Positions 35,460-46,341 are shown, counted from the first letter of the stretch. The stretch: 64,000 bases of DNA from Paenibacillus oryzisoli (GCF_001653565.1 NZ_LYPB01000087.1:27842-91841), one strand, 5' to 3'. Numbers and translations: made by a program. The notes: a model not told the origin generated them from the sequence alone.

Positions 35460-38400
35460 TTATAGTGACAGTACGATTTGGTGGATTTGACGATCATCAT
35501 GCAAGTTGACAAAAGGACCATCCTCAGAAGCGAACTCTGTCATATTAGCTTCCTGACCATCAATCGATAAGGTTGTTTGTGCAGTAGAATTCTGTGAGCG
35601 ATTTATGACAGTGATGCGGTACTCTGACTTACCGAAACGGTAGCTTACGCTAAACTCCGGCCATTCTTTAGGCATACATGGACGGATGAACAAACGTTTT
35701 CCACGGCGGCGCAACCCAATTATCCATTCAATACCTGCTTGATACATCCAGCCTGATGCGCCCGTATACCATGTCCATCCAGCATGACCTTTATGAGGCT
35801 CCTCCGTATATACATCGGCGGACATTACATACGGCTCGCCAACATACCTTCGAACTTCAGTAGCCGTTTTCGTGTGCATAATCGGATTTAACATGTGGAA
35901 AAGCTCAAAAGCTTTATCTCCTTCCCCAAGCCCACACCAAGCTATAATGCTCCATATAACACCATGTGTGTACTGCCCCCCGTTCTCACGGATACCCGGA
36001 GGATAACCTTGAATGTAACCTGGACTCGGATCCGTCTGATCAAACGGCGGATACAGAATATGTGCCACAGACAAGCTACGATCTACAAGTTCACGATCAA
36101 ATGAACGCATAGCCTGCTTGGCTTTATCTGGTTCTGCCATACCAGAGATGACTGACCATGATTGGGCAATAGCATCAATTCGGCATTCCGTATTATGGAT
36201 CGAACCTAGCCATTGTCCATTATCGGTAAATGCTCTTCGGTACCATTGACCATCCCAGCCCTTCTCATTAAGTGAATGCGAAAGTTTGCCCTGTATTTCC
36301 CTATAATTAACTGCACGCACAGTGTCGCCGCGATGTTCACACAAATCAGCCATTCCTTGCAAAACACTACCTAAGAACCAACCGAGCCACACGCTTTCAC
36401 CTCGTCCCTCAGCTCCAACTCGGCTCATCCCGTCGTTCCAGTCGCCAATCCCAATTAGAGGTAACCCGTTCTCACCGAACCGCAACCCTCGATCAAGCGC
36501 CCGCAAGCAGTGTTCTAAAATCGTATCACTTTGCTCGGATATGACAGTCGGTTCATATCGTTCATGCTCCTCTTCACCTAACGGCTCACTGCGAAGAAAT
36601 GGCACGATTTCGTTCAATAGGCTGTCATCTTCGGTATGTTCAATGTACCTTATGACAGCATAAGGCAGCCACAATAAATCATCGGAGAAGCGCGTGCGAA
36701 TTCCTCGCTGCGTTTCTTGATGCCACCAATGTTGAACATCGCCTTCTTCATACTGGTGGCTCGCATGCAATAAAATTTGCTCCTTTGTTAAGTCAGGACG
36801 ACTATGGAGCAAAGCTAATGAATCCTGCAATTGATCTCGGAAACCGTATGCCCCCCCTGCTTGATAGAATGCAGAACGCGCCCACATCCGGCATGAAAGA
36901 GTCTGGTAAAGCAGCCAGTTGTTCATCATAATATCCATCTCTGGGCAAGGTGTTGCAAGTGTAATTGTACCCATTGTCTCGTCCCAAAACTTTTTCACAT
37001 CGTCTATTGCCTGCTCGCAAACAAGCGGTTGGCGATACTTCTGCGCAAGTTGTACCGCGGATTCATGCGAATCCTCACAACCTAACAGGATGTAGACTAC
37101 TTGTTCAGAATTGGCCTCAATGACGAATTTACTTTGAATGGCTCCACACCCCTCGTAATTGGGTCCGGTTTCGCCAGATAAATGAAGTCGATTCATAACA
37201 TCTGGATGATCAAGACTGCCATTGCGGCCGATGAATTCCAAGCGATCTCCTGTCCATGACATATCCATATTGGGAATTGCCGTTGCTTCCTTATGGAGCC
37301 GAGAATCCAATTCTTCACTTACATCTGTTTGTGGATGAATACTTAGAAATGCGGTCGCGTCTCGGAAATTTTCTTGATACACATTCCGTGCCGTAAGTAA
37401 TTCATTCTCCGAATCCCATTCCGATACAATGAACGAACCGCTTCCTTCCCGGTGTACACCAATCACCCACTCGGCATAATAAGTGACCGATAATTTCCGC
37501 TGCTCGGATGTCGTGTTGTGCAACCGCACTTTAATCACTTTAATGGGATCATCTAGCGGAACGAAAACGGTCATTTCTTGCAGAAGACCGTGACTTTCAT
37601 GATGATAACGCGTATACCCGCGGCCGTATATCACCTTATGGGTAGAGTCTGTGTGGGTACGGGAAGGCGTCAAGGACCAGTAATCCATACTATCCTCGTC
37701 CCGTAAGTAGCATAGTTCCCCAGGCTGATCGATGACGGGATCGTTTGACCATGGTGTTAATTTACATTCACGGCTGTTATGCCACCATGTATACCCTGTA
37801 TATAATTCCGACGTCAAACAGCCGAATTTCGGATTTGCCATCACGTTAATCCATGGTGCCGGCAGGTAGTTATCGTTCTTCATAACGATATGGTACTCTC
37901 GGCCGTCCATTGAAAATCCTCCCCACCCGTTGAAGAAAAGGAGATCATTCGTTTCTGTTGGCTTACTAGGTAGTGCAAAGCGGTTCGATGGTGCCGTTAT
38001 CGTTATCGGCTCATCCGATGTATGGCTCGGAACAAATGCTTTTAATTGTGCCTTCAGACTTGGACCATCTGCTCTCAGAACAATACGGGATACTGCGAAC
38101 AACAAAGCCTTGTCTTCATCCAATAGTTGAGATGCGGGCAGAATGTGCACGCCACCTTTCCCCGAGCCCTGTCCGCCAACGATTTGCTCCACCATACGCC
38201 GAAGTGAATCCTGTAAATCCTGCTGATACCCCTCTTCTGATTCATTTAATATCACAAGATCAATGAACAGCCTACTATGACGTAAATACTCAAATCCAAT
38301 GATTAGCTTGTTAACGAAATTTAGATTCGTAGTATCTGTGATCTGTAGAATGACAATCGGCAAATCACCAGAAACCCCATACGCCCAAAGTCCCTGCTGT

Positions 38401-41400
38401 CCTTTTTGATTAATAGCAATGCTAGTAGCACGCTCTGGACGCAGAGGAGCTGTGTATAGCGTTCTACCAGCAAGCAGTTGAAAAACAGCTAAATCGGCAA
38501 GTGATATATGTAAATGCTGTATTTCAATTTGACTCCTTGTCCAAGCCATTTGGAATGACCTCTCGACTTGTTGTTCTTGGGACAACTGCTGAATAATGTC
38601 GATTGCTTGTCTTTTCGACTCTACTACACCAGTTAAAGCAGTCAATTGGACTTGTTCACCAGGCTGGATAGTTAATCGACGACGCATGATAAAGGCTGGA
38701 TCCGCCACAGATCCAACTGTACTGCCAAGTCGCGTTGCTATCCCTCTAGGTCTAGATAATGTAAATCCTCTGCCAATAAAACGAGCACGATCAGTATCAT
38801 ATTCCACTGGTCCAAGTGATATGCCGTCCATTGTTAAGGTATGAAACGCCCACACAGGTTTTTCTCCGCCGTCCCTAGGACGCTTACGAGCAAGAAGGCA
38901 TTCAGCTTCAGCATCAAATTGTGATTCAACGAATAATTTGGTGAAAGCTGGATGCGCTTTATCCGCTTCATGAAAAGCTAGAACGATTTCGAGGAATGTC
39001 GTTACTTCAATGATTCTAACTTCACTACTCTTATTGAAAATCGTTAACCGACGAACGTCCGTGTTTAATTCGGGTGAAACACAGATTTCAAGGGTCGTGT
39101 GTAGATCCTCTTCCTCGCACAGGAAAGTGGAGCGCTCTTGCGAGAACTTAACCTGTTGCTTACTTGATCGCGAACGACAAGGTTGAAAAGTCGGGGACCA
39201 CACCTTGTCTGAAGTTACATCCCTAATATACATATAGTTTCCCCAGTGGTCCAAAACTGGATCTTCTCGCCAACGTGTTACATCCATGCCTTCAAATCGA
39301 ATGAACCCGCTACCGCTATGGGAGACCATCGTTGTCAGTGCCCCATTCGAATGTATATTTACTTCTGGAACCGTAGTATCGACAGAGTCATATTCCCGTA
39401 GAGGGGCAATATGTGCTTGTGTCGGTTTTTCAATGCGAGATTGTCTGGATAATTCTCGTTTCATAAGGGAATCTCTTGCAGGAAGCCGCTCTTGTAACAA
39501 AAGATTCGCTGCTTGCACACGTTTATCATGATGGAAGTAATCATACATTTTACTTGGCAAGAGAACATTCGCAAGAGTCAACAAACTCATTCCCTGGTGA
39601 TGTGCCATGAAACTTCGGATAACCTTACTTGTCTCGCCTTCGGGCATTCGCTCGGGAGTAAAGTCAATGGCCTCATAAAAGCCATATTTGCCACGAGCAC
39701 CAAGTTTCTCCATGCGGAGTAAATCGTGTAAGCCTTCGCGTAATGCAAACGGAAGTGCCATGACTGTCGCATATGGCGCCAAAACTAAATCTTGTTCAAG
39801 TCCACGTTTGAAGCCTAAGCCTGGAACACCGAAAGCACGATACTGATAGTTCATTTGATAATCAAATGCGAAATAACCCGATTCTGAGATACCGAAAGGA
39901 ACTCCCCGTTCACGCGCATATGCTATTTGCCGTTTCACGACACCTCGATAAGTACTCTCCCAAATCGTGTTCTTATAAGTTCGCATAATCAGGCTTGGCA
40001 TCAAGTATTCAAACATCGTGCCAGACCACGAAACCAGAGTAGTCTGGTTCCCTTGCTTCTTTGCTGTCCGGCCGAGTGCAAGCCAGTGGGAGACTGAGAC
40101 TTGACCAAGAGCAATCGCAACAAAGCTTGTTTGTCTAGCCTCTGACGCTAGAAGGTCATACAGAATATTATCGCGTTGGCCCGATGACACATGGTATCCT
40201 AGTACAAATAATTTGGATGTATCGTCATAAAGCGGTCTGAAATTAGTCTCTACAATCAGTGTCTCGAGACGCTCTATTAGTTGATAGCCAATTTCTACCC
40301 AATCTATAGAGGTAGTTTGCGGCGAGGTATATATGTCTTCCTTCGCTTTGTTATCGTTGATGGGAACATCCAAACTTTCTATAGCCATGTCTTCAGGATT
40401 CGTTTGATCAAGATCTACCGCAAATTCAACATGTAACTCCAAGTTCTTACTAAATAATGATTGAAATGGCTGCTTGTTTGATGGAAAATCAGTTTTTAAC
40501 CAATGCGCTAGCCCTTGTTTGACGGTCATTAGACTGGCTACGAAATTACCGGAGTCCACGGTTGAAACATATGCTGGCGGCAGTACACCGAGTGAAAGTG
40601 TATCGTACCAGTTATATAGATGTCCGTACCATTTTTCTAACCTCTCGACAGTGTTCACGGTTTTTTCTAATCGTTCCACTAGCTCAATCGTATCAATAAA
40701 CCCGAAATCCCGCGCAGCAAGGGCAGCTGTTAGTAAGAAACCAATATTGGTTGGAGATGTACGATGCGCAACACCGTTTGGAGGGTCCATCTGTACATTA
40801 TCCGGTGGCAGGAAGTGATCTTTAGGACCTGCAAAATCCTCATAGAATGCCCAAATTTGCTTAGCCAATGTTCGCATTTGTTCCTCTTCCACCGAAGAGA
40901 TTTTCAGTTCTTCTTGTGCAACTGGCTGATCCAGCCAGCGGACAGCAAGAGGAGCTAAAGCCCAAATTACGCTGATTGTAAAACCTATCCATCTGAATCC
41001 CGGATCCTTCTGCATCGCTACGGCAATGGCAAAAAGGATAATTAGTACATATCCGACACGTGCACCTAATATTGTCGCCGGTTTGTTACTCCTATTGCTC
41101 CGTTCTATGTGTGAAGAACTTGTCCATTCAAGCATACGACGTTTAGTAACAGATAGTCTGTAAATGCTTGTACAGATCGCATGAAGGAGTACTGCACTTT
41201 GAAACGGTAAAGTCACGATATTGATTACTACGTGCAAAGCGGTTGATAGCGTCCTCCGTGGTTGCAAAACCAATGATTTAATTAAAAAGATTTGACGGAT
41301 TATCGGCAACAACATTGTTGCAAGAATGAAAGAACTCCAACGTCCAGGTGATCCCGGCAGCAAAAACCCAAGTGCCAATGTCACGAGATAAGCAATCGGA

Positions 41401-43799
41401 AGCAGGCTGCGCCGCAAGTTATCGATGATTTGCCAGCGAGTGATTGCAGAAAGATCAACAGGTCTCAACGCTCCACGACGGTCGCAGACTCGAGGAAAAA
41501 GCCAGCAGAGCAGTTGCCAATCTCCTCTTACCCATCTGTGCATACGCTTCTGATAGCCATGAAACTTGGATGGATGGTTATCGATCAATTCAACATCCGA
41601 TAAAAGTGCCGCGCGTAAGAATCCACCTTCAAGCAGATCGTGGCTTAGAACTGTATTCTCAGGAATACGTTCACATAGTAACTCAGCAAATGTATCCACA
41701 TCAAAAATACCTTTTCCCGTAAAAATCCCCTGCTCCATTGCATCCTGATAAGGATCAGAAGCAGCAAACGCATATGGATCCAGTCCTGGATCCGAACAAA
41801 TGTAGGCAAGCTTAGATTGCATAGCTGACTCGTGACTAGTACCAATCCGCGGTTGCAGTATACCATATCCTTCTATGACCCTAGTTCGTGCTTGATTTAA
41901 TCGCGGTCTATTGTATGGAAGATGCAGCGTTCCGATCATCCTTTGTGCGCTTCCCATAGGAAGCTGTGTATCCGCGTCCAACGTAATAATGTAGCGAATA
42001 TGTGGTAATAGACCGGTTTCATCTACCGTGGAGTCAAAACTCGTATCCTTGCTTCCTCTGAGTAACTCCACGAATTCGACCAATTTCCCGCGTTTTCGTT
42101 CCCAACCCATGAATACATTCTCAGCAGGATTCCATTGTCTTCGACGCTGAAAAAAATGAAAAGTGACTCCACCAGAAATGGCATACATTCGGTTGAGTGT
42201 CGCCATTTTTTCTTTGGTATAGGCAAAGAGCTTCTCATCTTCCAGTAAACTTTCCTGAGCAGCATCTGTAAAATCGCCGAGAAGAGCGAAATGGATGTTA
42301 GGATCGCGGTTTGCTAAGTAATGTATTTCAAGTCGATCAACAAGCTCATCCACTTCCTCCGTTGTGGACCAGATGGCAGGAATGACGACCATTGTGGATG
42401 CAGTGTTAGGCACGCCGTTCGAAAAATCATATCGAAGCAGTGGTCGTGGTCGTATCATTCGCTCTATGCCGAAATGAAGCCAAGTAACTACCCATTCGCT
42501 AACAGGAAGGAAAAGCAGAAGCAAAGCAATTACCCACCCTAATGGTGTATAGCCTTGTTCACCACCAATCCAGATGGCAGCGGCAATAAGTACTAATGTA
42601 AACATTCCAATAAGCAGAGTTAGATAGGTTCCAGTTGCTCTCTTCTTAAATTGGGTTCCCCGTATTTGCCTATTCCTGCTGCACAGTTCCAAGGAATGCT
42701 CAAGTTGCTTAATCCCGACTGGTTCAAATAGAAAATAAGCCACAAATGTCGATCGTGGTAAGTCGTCAGCTTTCTCTGTCTTCTCACTATGCCGTTCACT
42801 CTCTTCCTTCGAAAGAGTTACTGCAGTACTTGCGATCAGTTTCTCAGGTACTCGCATACGGCGTGCTAATGATTCCACTCGTTGAAGTATCTCATTCCTG
42901 CTATTCGTATCAAGAAGAGAATATACCCCAGTACTATCATTTCGAAGCGTTTGATCAACTAAACTGACGCGCTCGAATAGGCGGCCCCATTCAAGACGCT
43001 CATTTTTTCGTAAACTGCTGATTAAATTTCCTGCTCTTAGTTGAAAAGCAGACTGAAGCTGATGTTCATATGATACGATTCGATCAAGATCAATTGAACC
43101 ATTTTCTAATTTGCATACTAACCATTCACGTACAGAGGCAGAATCCTCCGCCCATTCCCGCAAATGACTAATTAAGTGGACGATCCATGGTCCTGATAGC
43201 GGAACTGTCAGCCCGGCTTCTTCCAAAAGTGTGCTGATCGTTTCTGAATTAAGCTTGGAAGGTTCTATTCTTGAAAGCAACCGTTCAACTTCTACGCAAA
43301 CCTCACGGCGTTCCCGAACGAGCAACATCGTTTCGGACAGCTTTCTAATCAGGGTCATTCGAAGGATAAGTGAGGTGGAATAGGTTTCAGCAAGTGTCAA
43401 CGCAGATACTTCTTGATAAGCATTCAAATAAGCAACAATGCTTTCTTCATCCAATACACCGTCGACTTGCTCTAAATAATCTTCGCAAAGCATTTGAATA
43501 CGTAAAACGCCTTTCTTTTCCAAGGAAGGCAAGTAATCGAAGGAACGATTAGAGTAATTCATTTTCACTTCTATAGCCTGTTCCTCAATAAATTCTGCAT
43601 TATCGAGCAGCCATTCTTCCGCAGGTAGAGCACAACTTGCAGTACTGTTTTGCAACGAGGTTACAAAATCCCTTAAACTTGTTATGTCCTTTTCGAATTG
43701 ATTCCATATGTATTTAGGATGAACTTGCATGAGCCTTGCCGTGTGAGTTAAGGCAAGTTCACGCGATCTTTGACATAGTTTTTCACTATTGTATACCAT
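35460..43799 (-). CDS. Cyclic beta-1,2-glucan synthase (NdvB/Cgs-like, GT84-GH94)
   Basis: 2779 residues, one continuous frame. After a helical N-terminal third, a first membrane pair lies at about 395-445. The family 84 glycosyltransferase domain (about 470-790) holds ITLDADTQLP near 605 and HRWVRGDWQL. Further membrane helices fall near 800-880 and 913-953. A glycoamylase-like domain (about 970-1420) ends with HHQGMSLLTLANVL near 1400. Two GH94 beta-sandwich regions precede the catalytic GH94 barrel, where GIGDWNDGMSRVG lies near 2450. The enzyme polymerises UDP-glucose, trims chain length and cyclises by phosphorolysis; product may stay periplasmic/wall-associated or be exported. GGAGG is 5 bases before the ATG. 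Confidence 0.88.
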   Translation of the reverse strand: MVYNSEKLCQRSRELALTHTARLMQVHPKYIWNQFEKDITSLRDFVTSLQNSTASCALPAEEWLLDNAEFIEEQAIEVKMNYSNRSFDYLPSLEKKGVLRIQMLCEDYLEQVDGVLDEESIVAYLNAYQEVSALTLAETYSTSLILRMTLIRKLSETMLLVRERREVCVEVERLLSRIEPSKLNSETISTLLEEAGLTVPLSGPWIVHLISHLREWAEDSASVREWLVCKLENGSIDLDRIVSYEHQLQSAFQLRAGNLISSLRKNERLEWGRLFERVSLVDQTLRNDSTGVYSLLDTNSRNEILQRVESLARRMRVPEKLIASTAVTLSKEESERHSEKTEKADDLPRSTFVAYFLFEPVGIKQLEHSLELCSRNRQIRGTQFKKRATGTYLTLLIGMFTLVLIAAAIWIGGEQGYTPLGWVIALLLLFLPVSEWVVTWLHFGIERMIRPRPLLRYDFSNGVPNTASTMVVIPAIWSTTEEVDELVDRLEIHYLANRDPNIHFALLGDFTDAAQESLLEDEKLFAYTKEKMATLNRMYAISGGVTFHFFQRRRQWNPAENVFMGWERKRGKLVEFVELLRGSKDTSFDSTVDETGLLPHIRYIITLDADTQLPMGSAQRMIGTLHLPYNRPRLNQARTRVIEGYGILQPRIGTSHESAMQSKLAYICSDPGLDPYAFAASDPYQDAMEQGIFTGKGIFDVDTFAELLCERIPENTVLSHDLLEGGFLRAALLSDVELIDNHPSKFHGYQKRMHRWVRGDWQLLCWLFPRVCDRRGALRPVDLSAITRWQIIDNLRRSLLPIAYLVTLALGFLLPGSPGRWSSFILATMLLPIIRQIFLIKSLVLQPRRTLSTALHVVINIVTLPFQSAVLLHAICTSIYRLSVTKRRMLEWTSSSHIERSNRSNKPATILGARVGYVLIILFAIAVAMQKDPGFRWIGFTISVIWALAPLAVRWLDQPVAQEELKISSVEEEQMRTLAKQIWAFYEDFAGPKDHFLPPDNVQMDPPNGVAHRTSPTNIGFLLTAALAARDFGFIDTIELVERLEKTVNTVERLEKWYGHLYNWYDTLSLGVLPPAYVSTVDSGNFVASLMTVKQGLAHWLKTDFPSNKQPFQSLFSKNLELHVEFAVDLDQTNPEDMAIESLDVPINDNKAKEDIYTSPQTTSIDWVEIGYQLIERLETLIVETNFRPLYDDTSKLFVLGYHVSSGQRDNILYDLLASEARQTSFVAIALGQVSVSHWLALGRTAKKQGNQTTLVSWSGTMFEYLMPSLIMRTYKNTIWESTYRGVVKRQIAYARERGVPFGISESGYFAFDYQMNYQYRAFGVPGLGFKRGLEQDLVLAPYATVMALPFALREGLHDLLRMEKLGARGKYGFYEAIDFTPERMPEGETSKVIRSFMAHHQGMSLLTLANVLLPSKMYDYFHHDKRVQAANLLLQERLPARDSLMKRELSRQSRIEKPTQAHIAPLREYDSVDTTVPEVNIHSNGALTTMVSHSGSGFIRFEGMDVTRWREDPVLDHWGNYMYIRDVTSDKVWSPTFQPCRSRSSKQQVKFSQERSTFLCEEEDLHTTLEICVSPELNTDVRRLTIFNKSSEVRIIEVTTFLEIVLAFHEADKAHPAFTKLFVESQFDAEAECLLARKRPRDGGEKPVWAFHTLTMDGISLGPVEYDTDRARFIGRGFTLSRPRGIATRLGSTVGSVADPAFIMRRRLTIQPGEQVQLTALTGVVESKRQAIDIIQQLSQEQQVERSFQMAWTRSQIEIQHLHISLADLAVFQLLAGRTLYTAPLRPERATSIAINQKGQQGLWAYGVSGDLPIVILQITDTTNLNFVNKLIIGFEYLRHSRLFIDLVILNESEEGYQQDLQDSLRRMVEQIVGGQGSGKGGVHILPASQLLDEDKALLFAVSRIVLRADGPSLKAQLKAFVPSHTSDEPITITAPSNRFALPSKPTETNDLLFFNGWGGFSMDGREYHIVMKNDNYLPAPWINVMANPKFGCLTSELYTGYTWWHNSRECKLTPWSNDPVIDQPGELCYLRDEDSMDYWSLTPSRTHTDSTHKVIYGRGYTRYHHESHGLLQEMTVFVPLDDPIKVIKVRLHNTTSEQRKLSVTYYAEWVIGVHREGSGSFIVSEWDSENELLTARNVYQENFRDATAFLSIHPQTDVSEELDSRLHKEATAIPNMDMSWTGDRLEFIGRNGSLDHPDVMNRLHLSGETGPNYEGCGAIQSKFVIEANSEQVVYILLGCEDSHESAVQLAQKYRQPLVCEQAIDDVKKFWDETMGTITLATPCPEMDIMMNNWLLYQTLSCRMWARSAFYQAGGAYGFRDQLQDSLALLHSRPDLTKEQILLHASHQYEEGDVQHWWHQETQRGIRTRFSDDLLWLPYAVIRYIEHTEDDSLLNEIVPFLRSEPLGEEEHERYEPTVISEQSDTILEHCLRALDRGLRFGENGLPLIGIGDWNDGMSRVGAEGRGESVWLGWFLGSVLQGMADLCEHRGDTVRAVNYREIQGKLSHSLNEKGWDGQWYRRAFTDNGQWLGSIHNTECRIDAIAQSWSVISGMAEPDKAKQAMRSFDRELVDRSLSVAHILYPPFDQTDPSPGYIQGYPPGIRENGGQYTHGVIWSIIAWCGLGEGDKAFELFHMLNPIMHTKTATEVRRYVGEPYVMSADVYTEEPHKGHAGWTWYTGASGWMYQAGIEWIIGLRRRGKRLFIRPCMPKEWPEFSVSYRFGKSEYRITVINRSQNSTAQTTLSIDGQEANMTEFASEDGPFVNLHDDRQIHQIVLSL

Positions 43800-43946
43800 T
43801 AGAACCTCCGGAGTTCATTTTACAATTTCTTGTCTTTCTGTCGTCCGGTACAACGAAGCAATCCGGGGACAATCAAATTATCCCCAAATTTCCAAGATAT
43901 CATTAGTAAAATTTATATTTATGCCGTGGACTCCTAAAAAGCCAGT

Positions 43947-44366
43947 TCAATTAGATTGACTAGCACACCCTACTGGCACTGACGATAGCCAGCTAACCGC
44001 ACTGTGAATATTTTCGAATTCACGATGAAATAATTCGTTTGCATCTTTCTTTTCGATAACACTTTCGACCTCGATATTCGTAGATGTATTCTCAGGAAAG
44101 ACTATTGCTAGATATTGTATTCCAGCTTCTAAGAGTCCAGGTAGCCACTCATCAACCAACCATTGTGTATCTTTTGCAATAAACAGACTATGGCTTTCAT
44201 CAAACAAAGCTTTTTTAGACTTTTTCATTTTTGTTAGTTCAACTAATTTATTAAGTGGGTCACGGAAATCTTCCGAATGAGCTAAATAACTCCAACGAAT
44301 CACAACGGATTCAATTTCATCATCCCAAAAAATATGAACTTTATCAGAAAAATAATAATGCATCAT
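43947..44366 (-). CDS. STAS/SpoIIAA-like protein, paralogue B
   Basis: 139 residues, clear paralogue of the protein at 13729-14124: shared WDDEIESVVIRW-type strand, DPLNKLVEL, a KKALFDES strand, EWLPGLLEAGIQYLAIVFPE and a C-terminal FENIHSAVSWLS helix. A short extra tail ends in CASQSN. It is just upstream of the glucan synthase start on the same strand, about 150 bases away. GGGGA precedes the ATG weakly. Function unknown. Confidence 0.65.
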   Translation of the reverse strand: MMHYYFSDKVHIFWDDEIESVVIRWSYLAHSEDFRDPLNKLVELTKMKKSKKALFDESHSLFIAKDTQWLVDEWLPGLLEAGIQYLAIVFPENTSTNIEVESVIEKKDANELFHREFENIHSAVSWLSSVPVGCASQSN

Positions 44367-44596
44367 GATTATTGTCCCCTGTCACAATTAGTACAATCAA
44401 TAGTAGTATTCGCTTCACAGAATTAATTTATTTACTATAATTGTTTACTGAACGATCGAAGCATTTTCGTCAGGCGTTCCTGTCTTATTAAGTAAGCGCA
44501 GGAATTCTTACACTAAATCTACCTACCTCGCTATTTAGAGAACCTTCAAATGCATACACGGGCTGATAACTTTTAGAAATTGGATGAAACATGAAT

Positions 44597-44629
44597 AGGG
44601 AGCAACTGCCTTGTGGCGAGTTGCTCCCT
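44597..44629. terminator. Hairpin downstream of the stalk-protein remnant
   Basis: AGGGAGCAACT pairs perfectly with AGTTGCTCCCT around an 11-base loop; only weak T-runs. Confidence 0.55.
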
Positions 44630-44684
44630 GGTTCTTGTCCTATTATTAAAAGCAACCGGAGAAGTCCTGGCGGACGTCTTCAGA

Positions 44685-45316
44685 TTACTTGATTGGTTGA
44701 ATCGGTTTGTTCGCCAAGATGTCTTCCACTTCTTGGTAGCCATCAGGGTAGGCAAAGTTATAGCGCGGTGGAAGTGCGAACACGTATTTGTCATTTCGCG
44801 TCAGTTCACTTGGGCCTATTGGAGCAGGGCTAACGAAGAATTTATCCTGCTGAAGCTCGTTCCATTGGTCGATAGTAAAGACGAGAATAGGAATATCCTG
44901 TCTAGGTTGTTCAGCGCTCCATTCGGGATGGCGGATGCTGAGTTTCGCGCCGCTGATCTTATCGCCTTGCGTATCTCCTACTAAAGTACCTTCCCATTTG
45001 TCCGATACAATCGTATACCCTTTCCAACTGTTCGGCAGCGTGATTGGGTATTCTCATAGACGGTTTGACCCACTTGACCAATTTGACCCGTAATACTTAT
45101 TTCCCGTTTGACCTCATCCCACTTAATATCAGCTCCGAGTGACTCAGAAACAACCCTTAAAGGAACATAGCTGGATCCATCTACAATCTGCATATCTGCA
45201 TTGATTATTTTCCCGTTAATAAATAATTTAATATCCGTTGCCGCATATGCCCCTACTGCAACAGACGCTGCGATTACACCAGTAAGTCCAAGTGCAATTA
45301 ATAATTTCTTCTTCAA
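44685..45316 (-). pseudogene. Secreted copper-amine-oxidase-like stalk-domain protein, frameshifted
   Basis: Start is TTG at 45316, 7 bases after GAGGAGG. A signal peptide (KKKLLIALGLTGVIAASVAV) and a copper-amine-oxidase-N-like domain follow (LFINGKIINADMQIVDGSSY, PLRVVSESLGADIKWD). The first frame ends at 44981 in an unrelated tail. In a second frame the protein clearly continues from about 45050: ITLPNSWKGYTIVSDKWEGT, then HPEWSAEQPRQDIPILVFTI and FAYPDGYQEVEDILA to TAA at 44685. A single-base indel near 45045-45055 breaks it; a sequencing error cannot be excluded. Confidence 0.75.
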
Positions 45317-45362
45317 GTAAATTCCTCCTCACTGTGTTTCCCTATCCAATCTCTAGTGGCGT

Positions 45363-45391
45363 ACATTATCTTAGACGTAGAATTGGTTCAA
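45363..45391 (-). promoter_or_regulatory. Promoter of the stalk-protein gene
   Basis: On the minus strand TTGAAC (45391-45386) and TAATGT (45368-45363) are 17 bases apart, about 45 bases before the TTG start. Confidence 0.45.
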
Positions 45392-45450
45392 ATTGTTGCA
45401 ATACATTTTTCATCCAACTCTATCGTGTATAATTACTAGCAAAATAGCGA

Positions 45451-46341
45451 TTAGTTTGATGCTTGGGATACAAAATCAAACACTGCCCTTACAAACTCTT
45501 GTGGCGTCTCCACATGGTTCATATGCCCACCTTGTTCGAACATTACGAGTTGCGAAGCGGGGATTTTCTCATCCAGCTCTTTGGCCCAACGCGGTCCGCA
45601 ATTAAAATCGTACTCTCCGACTAAGATCAGGGTTCTGGGTTGAATGGTTTCCAAGGAATCACGAACATCCCACATGTACGGCTTGCGATTCGGATCAACA
45701 GAGAAATCCAGACTAGCTTGCCACGCATTGAAACCTTCCGGAAGTTTCCAATAATTACCGAAGAATGCAGGCATCAAGCGTCCCAACACCTTCAGGATCG
45801 CTTCTCTATCCTTCACTTTTCCGGTAATCATGTCCATCCATGCTTGCTTCGCATCCTGAGCTTCCGGAAGATCCGCCCAACGCTGGGTGAAAATTTCGAG
45901 TTGTTGAACCTGCTCCATCCCTAACTCTTGATTCATACACGGAGCCGAGCTGTAGAGAATGAGGCCGCCGAGTTCTTCGGGATAGTCAAGTGCATATTGT
46001 AAGCCTACGAAACCGCCATGCGAGTGACCTAGGAAATATGGCTGATGAGCTCCAATATGTTCGGCAACTTTATGAGCGAAGTAGGCATATTTCGCCATGG
46101 TATAATCTCCGTCTGGTAGGTTATCGGAATTTCCTGTACCTACGGGCTCCAAATAGATAACGGTCATGGATTGTTCTAGCAACGGCATTCGCATATAACC
46201 CCAATGAAAACCAGGGCCTCCTGCATGAACAAGACAAACCGGACCTTTTCCTGCAATATGATAAACTTGACGTATACCATTTATGATAATTTCATGCTTA
46301 ACTGGTGCACCAGCAGAAGCTTGAAAAGTAGATGAAGTCAT
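45451..46341 (-). CDS. Alpha/beta hydrolase (proline iminopeptidase-like)
   Basis: 296 residues. HAGGPGF near 39-45 is a variant of the HGGPG motif of the prolyl aminopeptidase group; GHSHGG places Ser107 as nucleophile, VGEYDFNC the acid, and GGHMNHVE the histidine. GAGGGAG is 5 bases before the ATG at 46341; an earlier in-frame ATG lacks a site. It runs in the same direction as the cupin gene upstream with an 80-base gap, so they may be co-transcribed. Peptidase or esterase activity uncertain. Confidence 0.85.
   Translation of the reverse strand: MTSSTFQASAGAPVKHEIIINGIRQVYHIAGKGPVCLVHAGGPGFHWGYMRMPLLEQSMTVIYLEPVGTGNSDNLPDGDYTMAKYAYFAHKVAEHIGAHQPYFLGHSHGGFVGLQYALDYPEELGGLILYSSAPCMNQELGMEQVQQLEIFTQRWADLPEAQDAKQAWMDMITGKVKDREAILKVLGRLMPAFFGNYWKLPEGFNAWQASLDFSVDPNRKPYMWDVRDSLETIQPRTLILVGEYDFNCGPRWAKELDEKIPASQLVMFEQGGHMNHVETPQEFVRAVFDFVSQASN

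Noticed and set aside
36322-36663. Plus-strand 113-codon frame antisense to the glucan synthase
   Set aside because: Pro/Ser/Arg-rich composition typical of an antisense shadow; no initiation signals.
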